From Liquidambar formosana (taxonomy: Eukaryota > Streptophyta > Magnoliopsida > Saxifragales > Altingiaceae), in assembly GCA_039720395.1 (NCBI GenBank), contig CM077833.1, forward strand, positions 9,873,036 to 9,937,035: a DNA stretch of 64,000 bases, in the 5' to 3' direction. This document shows, in pieces, positions 24,387-37,141 of the stretch; within the stretch, counting starts at the first letter, position 1, and the number at the start of each line of letters is the position of its first letter. A program made the position numbers and the translations under genes. A model generated the notes under the pieces. The model saw only the letters and a list, made by a program, of their open reading frames with translations, was not told the origin of the DNA and searched no databases.

Positions 24387-27300
24387 TCAAGGCTTCCACA
24401 ATTTCATTGTGCAGTCATCACTATATGTAGCAACAAGATTCCTGTGGGGATGATGAGTGACACCGATTACATCCTTTTCATGCACCTGCCAGTAATAAGA
24501 AAATCACAATGCTTGCACAATTATAGGATTTATGAACAAAGCAAACATACAAATGATATGCAAATTAAACTTTTACTGCTGCAACCTATTAACATGCATA
24601 GAAAGCAACATCCATACACTCGAATGAATACATGCGCAAACATGTATATGCATACAAATAGACATACCCCTAGGGTAGTGTCATTATCTTTAGGCTATTT
24701 ACCAAAGAGAACAAATTTACAAATATTTATTACATGTACACGTGCTCGATTTAATAAAATTATGACTAAAAAAAAAAAATTCTTTTCTTGTTTTGTTTTG
24801 TTGGGTTGGGGGAGGGGGGGGGGGGGGGGGGGGGGGAATAATTTACGGGGCACATCCTTGGAGGTATCCATTGACACCTAGTGCGAGACTTTTACCCTCA
24901 CACCCATTAGTATCTTTTTGTAAGAATAATATTTAGCCAATCCAACCGTTGGATTAGATATTCTCTTCGTGCATGTCGAATTTCAAGTTAATTGGAGATT
25001 AGGAGATTCATCATTCATAAAATGCCCCAAATTATAATTTTATTTATAAAAAAATGTAAGCTTATAGGTCTTTTAGCTTCCTGATATCTAATTAATTTGA
25101 AATTCGGTATGCATGACATGTATATAGTCCAACGATTGGATTGGCGAAATTTAATTTCTCCCAACGGGGGTGTATGAGTGAAAAGTCTTACAGCATGTGT
25201 CAATGATCTCTCCCCATATACATAAAACCCATGAAACTTCAAATTAAGCCTTTGTCAGCAAAACGAAAGAAAAATGATGACAAATACTTTCTTTTCCTTT
25301 CTTTTTCAATCAATTTCGAGCATCTTCATTTCTATCTACTCTCCTATATTAGACCCACTTTCCTTGAATTTCTCTACCCGAACTGCCTTAAAAGTAACCA
25401 AATGATCATGTGAGGTAAGATGGGGAACAAGTAAGGTGACATCATCCATTTATTTAAAAAGATATAAATACACAGAGATATAAAACTTTGGACATAATTC
25501 ACAATAAGTATATTAATTTTATAAAGAAGGAATTTTAGATTCGTCAGCCTATGGGAAAATAATTATAGTTAGTAGTCATTGTTCCTAAGATTTTTCGGAG
25601 TGTATAGAGCTCCTACAGGTGTCTAGAAAGCGTTGTGAGGCTCCTACAAGTTTATGGCGACTCTAATTGAATCTAGAGAGCGTCATGGACACTAGAAAGC
25701 CTCCTGGGATTTTTTGGAGTGTATAGAGCTCCTACAGATTTCTAGGAAGCGTTTTGAGACACCCACGAGTCTATGGCAACTCTAAAACAATGAAGAGAGC
25801 ATCGTGGAATGTAGAAATCCTCTTTGGATTTTTTGGTGTATAGTGCTCCTGAGTGTGTCTGGGAAGATTTGGGAGGCTCTCACGAGTCTATGGCAACTCT
25901 AATTGAATCCAGAGAGCGTCGTGGACTCTAGAATGCCTCCTAGAATTTTTCTGGTGTATAAAGCTCCTACGAGTATCGAGGAAGCGTTGTGAGGCTCCCA
26001 CGAGTCTATGGAGACTTTAATTGAGTTTAGAGAGCGTCCTGGACTCTAGAAAGCCTCCTAGGAATTTTTGGAGTGTATAGAGCTCCTAAAAGTGTCTAGG
26101 AAGCACTGTGAGGCACCCACAAGTCTATAGCTATTCTCATTGAGTTTAGAGAGTGTCGTGGACACTAGAAAGCCTCCTAGGATATTTTAGAGTGTAAAGA
26201 ACTCCTATAGGTGTCTAGGAAGCATTGTAAGGCACCCACGAGTCTATGGCGACTCTAATTGAGTCAAGAGAGTGTTGTCGACTTTAAAAAACCTCCTAGA
26301 ATTTTTTGGAGTATATAGAAGTTAGTAGTCATTATTACTAGGAAGTTAGTAGCATTTTGCACTAACTGTAATTATTTTCTCATAGCCAGATGAATCTAAA
26401 ATTCCACCTTGGATAAATGAATCTAACCCACTACATTATTTAATTGAAGCAAAAAAAAAACACATGTAAACAAAACACTGATTCATGTTATGGCAGGTAT
26501 GGAACCAATTAACAAACTACTAACTTAAAGCTTACCTTCATTAGATGCTCCAGTTTACCGGATTGGTGGCTGAAGCAGTACATATTCCTGCATAAAATTC
26601 ACAGATTAAGAATAAAATCAAGACCTGTGCTAAACGTGAGGAGACCATGACAAGAACATGCAACAATGGAATCGTGCTTTAAGGAATTATTCCATTTAAA
26701 AAAGAAAAATAACAAAATGCACAAAGAAAAAAGAGAACACCCTTTTAAAAAAAAATAAAAATGAACAGTTATATACAAGGATCTCAATATATGACATTCT
26801 TACAAACTTTCTCTCCTAAAAAGGGTGCGCAGTCTATATTGCTAGCCAATTTCAGCGCATAAGAGATGTAGAACATGACAATTAGCAAGTCTAATAATAT
26901 CAAATTCGATGTCAAATTTTCAGAGGCCTAGTTTATTGTACTATTTTCAGTGAAAACCGAATACAACTTCATCTAGATTAATGCATTTAAGACTTTCTAA
27001 ATCTAGGAGTGCTATTGGCATCTCCACCAATTGCAGCCGGCAGTTGAATAATTTGCGAGAAAATTCAGAAAGACCACCTCAGATCAAGGACTACAGCTGA
27101 TGCAAGTAGGCATAAAATAAAATCTTCAAGCTACGTTGTAGAACACTTTAAAACATGTAAAGTATCCAAGTCAGCCATAACATGTTCACTATGAATCCCA
27201 AGGATTATATAATACGTTCTTAGTTAAGTTTCAATGTAGTAAACATTGGACGTCCTACGTATATTGTTTAAAAATGCTCTCTCATTGTGGAAAATGCATT

Positions 27301-30300
27301 TTAAGAAATTTTAGAAAATGAAAATGTCAAGAAATAGTCCAAATTTTTGCCCAAGGGATTAGTCGTGGCCAATACCCTGGACACCCTTATTATCACCCAG
27401 GTAAACTCACTCTCATTCGAAGTACACTCTCAAGCTTACCCACATATTTTATGTCTCTCTTTAGAATCCCTGCATCGGTTGCCCAAAGATTGGAAAAGCT
27501 ACAACGTGACTTTCTATGGGAAGGTTTGGAGGGTGAGAAAAAACTCTATCTGGTTGATTGGAATACAATTTGCTCCCCAAGAGAGGCAGGAGGGTTGGGC
27601 TTAAAGCACCTAATACAAGTCAACAAAGTGCTTTTAGGAAAATGGCTTTGGAGATTTGCTGTTGAGAGGGAGGCCTTGTGGAGAGATGTAGTAGTCTGGA
27701 AGTATGGATGTGAAGAAGGGGACTAGTGGTCCAAACGCTCTTTGAGGCCTCATGGGGTAGGAGTATGGAAATCTATTTTGGGAGAATTGATTCACTTTTC
27801 CAAAAAAGTGAAATTCAAGGTTGGGAATTGGGAGCGGGTGAATTTTTGGGAGGAATGTGTGGTATGGGGAGAGAGCACTTATTGAAGAATTCCCACATAT
27901 CTACAACATTGTAGCACGTCGAGATGGCTGGGTAGCAGATTTTGTGGAATGGGTTGGCGAGACTCCTACATGGAATGTGACTTTTATTAGACACTTGCAA
28001 GATTGGGAGGTGGAGGGGGTGGAGAGATTCTTTGCACATTTATATTCGGTTAAGCTTGACAGGGAAGTGGAGGATTGTATTATTTGGAGCCAGAATTCTA
28101 ATGGGAAGTTCTCAGTTAAATCCCTTTATAGAGCATTGAGTGTTCCAATGACCACCACTTTCCCAGCAGCCCAACTTTGGCTGCATCTGGTCCCCTCCAA
28201 AGTTTCCTTTTTTAGTTGGGTGGCTACATGGGGCAAATGTCTCACCCTTGATGTGCTCCCAACTGAAGGGTTTCTCCCTCCCAAATAGATGTGTGATGTG
28301 CAAAGCAGGGTTGGAGATAGTAAATCACTTGCGTCTCCACTGTGTGGTAGCAGCAGAACTTTGTGCACATTGCTTTGGCCTACTTGGGATCCAATGGGTA
28401 ATGCCAGCTTGCGTCCAAGAGTTGTTGGCCTCTTGGAAGTGCAGAAGTAGAAACAAGAGCACACTGCTGGTTTGGAAAATGATTCCCCATGCTGTTTTTT
28501 GGACAATTTGGAAGGAAAGAAACAAAAGAACTTTTGACAGCTCTGAATCTAACTTAGATCAGTTAAGGACATTTTGTATAGGTCTTCTTTTTTGCTGGAG
28601 TCGCTTAGAATTTTTAGAAGATAGAGCGACTTTTCAAAACTTCATAGAGTCCTTGCACCTATAGTTTTGATTTTGGTGGTATACTTTTGGTATACTTGTA
28701 CTTACCCTTCTTTTGCTAATATATTCTTACCTTTTCATAAAAAAAAAATCACCCAAAAAAAAAAGAGGTGCCATTTTCTGTTATTTTAACCATGATTTAA
28801 AATTGTAAATGCAGAAAGGAAATTTTGAAGTAATAAAAAATGGCCTTTTATAAATTTTTGGAAAACACTTTTCAAAGAATTTTATTGGTCATTTTTACTT
28901 TTCCACCTTCGGTAAGGAAAAACAAAATTTGAAAACGATAAAAAACAGGCCCGTTATGTCACTTGAACACCTTATTTCACCTTCAGAAGAAGAATCTAAC
29001 AATTTAATGTGTCCCCATGTCCATCCAATTTAGATGAACCAGATACCTAGACATATTTCAGCACATATGTACCCAAGTCATGTAACGGAAGCTTAACCCA
29101 ATCTCCCATAGTGACTAGCACTGTGATGTAATAGGGTTACAGATTTACTATTGCCTGGTGGAAAAGATTGGTTGATAATTTTTCACAATGTGACCTTGCC
29201 ATTTCCCTCTGTTTTTGGAAAAAGAGGAGGGGGGGGGGGGGGTATGTAACTTGGCATTCTTCATCCTGAGACTTTACATCTTCAAACTCTCTCTGTAGCT
29301 GGATGCTCACTGGAATTCGAGTGCCACATTAACTAAAAAAAGGGCATTCCAGGAGACTCTTTTAATTCAGCAACAAATCATGTCAATAAATACAAGTGTT
29401 TCCTACTGAGGTTCATCCTCTAAAGGCAAGGAAACTACAAAGAAAGGCAGTATGCTACCCATTAAACAAAGTATGAAGTACAATTTAAGTACAAAGGCTT
29501 TATATCACATTGTAAGAAACCAATAGATTACTTTTGTCACATTTTATACGTTCGGTGAACTTTTTCTCACATTTTCTGTGAATAATCTTACGTAACTATT
29601 TTGCCACAATTTTATCAATTAATATTTAAAAATGGGTAGGGAACAACATAGGATCAACTTCTCAGAGTCCACATAATCGATAGTAATAACTATGAAAACA
29701 CAGAATTTAAAAATAAATAAATAAATAACAAAAGAACTCAGTTCTTCACACAATCAAATCAAAATCCTATTTCAGTAAAATAAATTCCATAGGATTGTTT
29801 TTTTTTTTTTTTTGGATCATCAACAAGAGGAAATAGCTCTCGTAGTCTTCCAACACCGCTTTATCCTCAAACACCTAGAATTTCTCTCCACCCAAATAAC
29901 CCAAAATATTGCCATAATAGCACACCTCCAAAGTGTTATAGCTCTCTTAGTCTTCCCAAGATCACCATAATTTATCTCAAACATGCTAATGCAAGACCCA
30001 GAGATACCCACCAGATTTCAGCCTTTTCAAAGAATCGATGCCAAAAACCCTTAACTACTGGGCAATGAAGAAAGAGACAATCCACATTGTCTTTGTCCCT
30101 CTTACATATGATACACCATTGAGGAGAGAAACAAGAAGAGGGTCTCCCCCTTTGAAATAAATCAATGGTATTAATTTTCTTATGAGCAACAAACCATGCA
30201 AACACTTGCACTTTTAAAGGCACGCTAGCTTTCCAAATCATCAAAGAGGGAAGAAAAACCAGAATGTGAGGAAAATCAACCAGAATATCAAAAAAGGACT

Positions 30301-30770
30301 TACAAGAAAAGGCTTTAGAAGGATCCACAATCCATCTTCTTTTATTAGAGACATCACTTCTTAAAAACATCCCCTCAAGAATAGAAAGAAATGAAGATAA
30401 TTCATCACATTCCCTATCATTAAGATTCCGTAAAAAATTGAAATCCCTAGTATGAGGATAAGCATGGGAAGAAACAAAGAGGGAAACAGGAGCATCATGA
30501 GCCAAAGATAGGTTATATGAGCGAGGAAAGTGAACAGAGAAAGAAACATCCCCCTCCACAACATCTTCCCAAAAGCGAACCGAATTCCCATTATCCACCA
30601 CTAGAGAGATAAGACTCCTAGAATTGTATTCTTTACTTCCATATGTATTGTTAAGCCTTTGCTCTTTGTACTATATTGATAGCAAGGGCTTCTTGTGAGG
30701 ACTTGGGATTTAATTAGTGTTATGATATATTTTAATCTTATATTTACATAAAAAAGATGTTCGGATGTTA

Positions 30771-30806
<36 letters not shown>

Positions 30807-33126
30807 TACAGTTATGTTACCGTTAGCACATGTTGATATAAGTTATATCAGCATGTGCTTACCTAATCATTATCCTATATATATATATATATATACATAT
30901 GGGATAGGATTAAAGGACACAAATTGACACAAAACTTGAGCCCTTGGATTTAGAGAGATCCAATAGCGTAGATTAGAGCTAACATGGCCGTCACTTAAGT
31001 GAGATGATTTGACACTAATGTGGCACAATTAGAAAAGGAAAAAACACAAAATCCCAAAATTTGTTTCCAAAAGCCCGATCCTTCTCCCTCTCAATTCTTA
31101 GGTCTCTCTACCACAAAGCAACATAATTCTTGCTCTACAAATTGGAATTGGAATTTAAAAAAAATGGAAGATAGCAACAAAATCTTGCACAATATTTCTT
31201 CAATTGTCGTTGGAAAACCTTTGACCTTCATTTTCGCTATGGTAAAAGAAGGCTATATTTGGAGCAGAGCAGGAGCTTTTCCCATGTGGATGCTCTAATC
31301 CAACTCCTTTCCTACCTGCCTTTTAGTCCCGCCTATCCTACAATCATTCTACCGCTGCCACTGTCCATCATCACGAGGCCTTTGCCATCGTCACGCCTCT
31401 TGGATATATTTGAACCCAAAGTTAGGGTTTGGTGAAAGGAAAGCAATGAGAGAGTGTAGATCCTCATGCCATCGTCGTAATTGTTGCGTCATTGAGGCCC
31501 AACCACTGCCATTGTCCAACTGCTACCATTCGTTCTCTAGTGAACCCAAGTTAGGGTTTGTCTTTTTGTAGAGAAAAAAGAGGAGGACAGATTGAGATAA
31601 GAGAATCTTTATTTCTGATTTTGTTCACCTTTTATTTTTCAAAATAATTTTGCCACATCAGCAACATAGATGATCTATCACTTAGATTACAGCCACATCA
31701 GCACTAGTCTCCACCCTTAGATCTCTCCAAATCCAAGGGCTCAAGTTTTGTGTCAAAACTTGTGTAATGTTTTATGTGCTAGCCTTAAGGTTTCATTGCA
31801 TGAATATATTATGATTTTGATGATAACAAAGCATTAATGATTATGGACTAATGTTAATCATTTACGTTGATCATCATAAATTATGATTTTCTATGCTCAA
31901 ATGTGCAATTACAAGAAGAAAGCAAGAGATTAAAGGGTGATCAAAAGGCTTCATTAAAAGAAAGATCAAGAGAAGTATAGAGCCTTAAAGAAGAGAAGAT
32001 TCAAACTCTCAAGAACCCCAATAAAAGAAGACTTGAAGTTATTGAAAACTTGGGTATTTGGGTGAGAGTTAGGATTTTATGTAAATGGTTTAATAGTGAA
32101 AGCCGAATGACTATAAGATCTATAGACTATGATCTAGAAGGACCTCAGGACCCTTGAACAAAATGTTTTATCACATATAAGTAGCCTAAGTTGATAACCA
32201 AGGACTTAAATGATCATATTTCATGAGAATAAGCTAAACTAGCTAACATGCCCAATTTAATTGACTACAAGGAGATATAGTCAACTAAACCATTTTCTAA
32301 GATTAAACTTTTTGTGCTATTGGAAAGTTTAGTCGAATACACTAAAGGTATAGTCAACTAAACCTTGCAGGCAAAGCTCTAATGGCTAGTTTTGAAAACC
32401 CCAAAAAAGTGATCTAATGGCTATATTTTTAAATGGGCTCCTTCCCAATGGTCATAAATCATTCTAACCTATATAAATGGTGTCTCAAACAAGTTGGGGA
32501 GTATGGATTAACTAAGGGAAAAATATTAAACTCTTCCTATCCATTATTAAGCCCTAGATCCATATCCTTGAGCTTTTATTGTTCATATAATCATATTAGA
32601 TTGAGTTGAATTCTTTATTCAACCTATCAAGAAAGATTTATTGTTGTACTTCATTTACATCTATCTTTGAGAGAGATTGAGGTTTGGGCATAACCCTTGT
32701 TGAGCGTGCTTGTTGTAAAGATTTGATCTACACCTGTAACTAGATTGAGTTTGATCCTCATCTAGAAGGAGATTATGTAAAGGTTTGATCTACACCCGTA
32801 AGTAGATTGGGTTCAAACTTCACCTAGAAGGAGATTGTGTAAAGGTTCAATCTACACCCTGAAGTAGATTGGTTAGTGGTCTTGGAATTCTTAAGCAGAA
32901 TTCTTGAGGCGAGGACATAGGCGAAAGAGCCGAAACTTGTTATATCTTATGTTTGATTTCTCTAACTCTCTCTTATTTATTTGTTTCCTTTAATTGTGTT
33001 ATTTTCATCAATGTTTATGTTTATTGTACTTCAAAAAGTTTTAAAAGTTCCATTTATTTTGCATCAACCCAATTCACCCCCTCTAAGGTTGATTTTTAGG
33101 CCAATAGTCCCCTAATCCTGTCCCTA

Positions 33127-33197
<71 letters not shown>

Positions 33198-36100
33198 ATG
33201 TTTTTGGAGTGGTTCCAAGTGGTTTGGGATCATTTGGGTGCCAATCAATTGAACTCCTCTTTCACTCTATCAAGACTGCTATAAAAATGCTATTTTGCTT
33301 CTACAAGGGTCCGATTGATCAGGCAAGGGCCTCCGATCGATTGGGTATTGCTGTATGAATTTGTAAAATGAAAAATAAAAAGGTTATTTCCATTCATGTT
33401 TGAGTTTTAAATTTTCAAGCCAACTGGAGTGAACACCTTGCACTAGTGGAGTTAAATTTATTACAATAATAAAGATCAATTTTGCGTTGAAATGGCACTG
33501 TTTGAGGCATTGTTTGGGCAACCTTGTAAATCTATGGCTTATTTGGTTAAAGTTGGTAAAACTATCTCCTTAGAGTAAACCTAGTTAGGGATACAAAGGC
33601 ATAGCGCAACTTATTCAAGAACACCTTCGTATTGTGCAAAATCCATAGAAAAGTAATTCAAATCAATGATGTAGAACTATAGAACATTAGGTTGGAGACT
33701 TTGTGTTGCTGAAGGTTACACCTCGCAAAAGAATATTTCATTTTGGGAAGAAAGGGAAATTAGCTCCACGCTAGATCAGACCTTTCCATATAGTTGCTCC
33801 TAAAGATGATGTTTCTTATCAAGTTGTGCTTCTGTCTTAATTCGCGTTCATTCATGACATATTTCATGTTCCAATGTCAAAGAAATACATCACCGATCCT
33901 TCTCATCATATAAATTGGCGAAACATACAAATTCATGAAGACATTACTTCGATGATGAATTCTTTTTAGTGAGGGAGGATTGTGAGGACTTGAACCTTAA
34001 ATTTAGATTAGAATAAAATTTAATCTCTGTTTATTTATGGTTTAATCTTGTACTTACATGTAAAAAAGATGTTTCAATGTTTTGGAGTAGGCCCATGTGG
34101 TTTGGGGTCATTCGGGTACATGTTTTGCATTTTAGTGAAAAACTATCATTTCTAGCAAGGTGCTGATCGATTGAATCAATCAGGCTGCCCCTTCGATCGA
34201 TCGGGACTGTTCGATCGATTGGGACTATACTAGAAATGTTAATTTTCTTTTTCCAAGGTCCGATCCATAAAGCTTCGATGTGTCATTTTTATTTTTATTG
34301 AAATAAAAAAAATATATTTTCTTTATATCCGTTTGTGTCCCCTGCCTATGAATACACATTTCTGCTAAAGATATTATTCCATTTCTGCTTTTTGCGACCT
34401 TAGAGAGAGAGAGATTAGAATTTTATCATAAAAGGTTACATTTTCTTGACAATTCATCACCCTTTCCATCATCATCGTCCTCAAACAACAAGATAGGTGA
34501 AATTTTCATTTTAGTAAACCATTGATATGTTGAAATGAATATACTTCCTTGCATGCATGTCGAGATTGTTGAGTTTTAAAACTTGTTTAGTCAATATTTC
34601 AAAGGTCCATGCAGGGGTTTATGGGCTTCCATGGGTTATTGAAATGGATTGTTATATTTTGCAATAAAATGTTAATTCTTCTCACACATGTAAAGGTTTT
34701 TTTTTTAAATGATAATTGACTTGTTGGTTGAGATCTTGATTTTTATGAATTTTAGATAATTATTTCAATTTAAGGAATTTATAGCTAGATATTATGAATT
34801 TATGAAAGATTACTAATGGTAATATTACTAATGTTGGATGGTAATTGTTGGGAAGTCCCACACTCCACATTGTTTAAATATAAAAAATTGATATGACTTG
34901 ATATACCTGTTTGGGCCCTCCACCTAATAGCTTAGGCTTTTAGAGTGGAAACTTAACATGGTATCAGAGCATGCCGTTTCATTAATGAGCCCGTTATTGT
35001 TATTGTTGTTGTTGTTGGGCCTATTTCGTTTGTGAGCCCGTTGTTGTCTTGTTAAGCCTGCACGTGAGGGGGAGTGTTGGGAAGTCCCACATCCCACATC
35101 GTTTAAATATAAAAAATTGATATGACTTGATATACTTGTTTGGGCCCCCACCTAATAGCTTAGGCTTCTAAGTTGGAAACTTAACAGTAGTGTATTTGTG
35201 CTAAATTATTATCATTTATACATGGTGTAAAATTTTACATTTTTCATGAATTTAAATAAATGTTAGAAAACTTTAATGGTAGGATAAATTTTTATTTTCT
35301 TGGGGAAAACTTTGAGTTACAGTGGGCAATAAATATTGGATTTGAGAAAATGGATGAATTAAATTATTGAGGCTAATACTAATATATGAATTATAAATGA
35401 GGGATTTGAAATTCCTAACGTTGATAATGGAGGGTCTTGGAGTGTGGATGTTCTTGGAGACACCCCCTCCTTGGTCCTGTGACGTTCTTGGTGATACCAC
35501 TATTTTCCGAGTGATTGTCCCGTATTCTGCATAAGGGGCCCTCTGTGGGGAGGTTTGATAGTTGAGGATAAAGTCCGCCCCACGTGTAATCTATGGCATT
35601 CATAATGTCGGTGGAACAAGAAGATAAACTGAAATTTATAACAGTAATGGTCTAAACGATTCTCTTAAGCTACTAAATAATGGTTTAATTACAAACGTGT
35701 GTACCTCTATTCCAATTTATAATTATATATGTCTTAATATTTTGAACGCTTATTTTTATGAAAATTGTATCCTATAAAGCATCGGCTCACAAGCTATATT
35801 TGCAGATTTAAACAAGGAATAAAATGCCTCAGCATGACAGACTTTACTTACTGACTTATTGTGATGTGCATGTGTTGCCATATTTAGATTTGGATGGATA
35901 ATGTTTATGGTTACAATGATCAGATTTAGATTTGGATGGATAATATTTATGGGTGACAACAGTCTTGGAACAACTGTCATTGTGCTTTGTTATCGTTAAA
36001 TTGTTTTAAACCAGATTGTACTTAACTATGGATACAGGATGTAATCTTTTATATTGCTCTGCTGTGGACCTTGCGGAAATATGGAGTGTGTTATAATACC

Positions 36101-37104
36101 ATAGTGGATTAATGAATTTTATTTAATTCAAAATAATATGCTGACAGGTTACAGGCTATAAACATGGCCTGTTAATTTTTTTTTTTTTTTTTTTTTTTTT
36201 GTTTAATGAATAAAAAAACATGGCCTGTTTAATATGGATGGGTCAAATTGAAAATTTTCCTAAAATTGTAGGTTTTCTACAACAGCATAAACACCTAAGT
36301 GATTTGTCTTATCAAACAAAATGATTCTAATCTACTTAAGTCATGATTCGGGTTTTCAAGTAGTGAGACTTATACAACTATCATTGGTTCCAGTTAGAAC
36401 ATAGTGAACCTTATTTTATTTTATTTTATTTTTGGTTACATCACAAAAAATCATATTCAAAGTATAAGATTTACTAAGAATCTAACACCCACTATTTAAC
36501 AATATTTGAAACTTGAGAAAACAATTCAATTACATTATGTTAAGTTTTCAATCTAAAAGCCTACACTATTAGGTGGAGGGCCCCAATAGGTATATGAAGT
36601 CATATCAAATTTTATAATTAACCGAGGTGGGATGTGGTATTTTCCAACACTACCCCTCACGTGCAAGCCTAACAAGATAGGAATAAGTTTGTCAAGTGAA
36701 CAATAAAGAGGGGCTCACAAACAAAATAGGCCCGAGAACGATGTGCTTTTATACCATGTTAAGTTTCCAACCTAAAAGTCTAAGCTATTAGGTTGAGGCC
36801 TAAACAAGTGTGTGAAGTCATATCAAATTTTATAATTAACTGATGTGGGATATAACATTTTCCAACACATTACATATCCCAAACTAAAATCCATTCAAAA
36901 CTATCACCCAAAAACAGTTGGACAAATAGATGATATAAATATAACATGCATAGCAATATGAGATGACTAAAACCTTTGCTATTAGTTATTTAATTATAAC
37001 AATAGTGATTTACTCAATGTCAGAGCCAAGAATACAATTTAATGGGGGCCCCTTTTAGTTGGTTGGTACGATTTTATCTTAATTGGATAAATTATATATC
37101 TATA

Positions 37105-37141
<37 letters not shown>

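Larger units (their letters stand above)
30694..34320 (+). mobile_element. Ty3/Gypsy remnant with split 5' LTR and 3' LTR
   Basis: The 3' LTR starts at 33981 (TGTGAGGACTTGAACC...). Its early part matches 30694-30767 (TGTGAGGACTTGGGATTTAA ... AAAAAAGATGTTCGGATG), and its following part (GTTTTGGAGTAGGCCCATGT, GATCGATTGAAT) matches 33196-33345. The 5' LTR is therefore split by about 2.4 kb of inserted DNA (about 30768-33195), with 'GGATGTT' at both edges as a possible target duplication. Internal DNA is mostly lost, and only the end of pol is left (see the next pol entry). The right end of the 3' LTR is uncertain. Confidence 0.55.

Noticed and set aside
24354..24881. 175-aa plus-strand open frame
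   Set aside because: It is antisense to the last SMU1 exon and continues through intron and the poly(G) run. It has no domain of its own.
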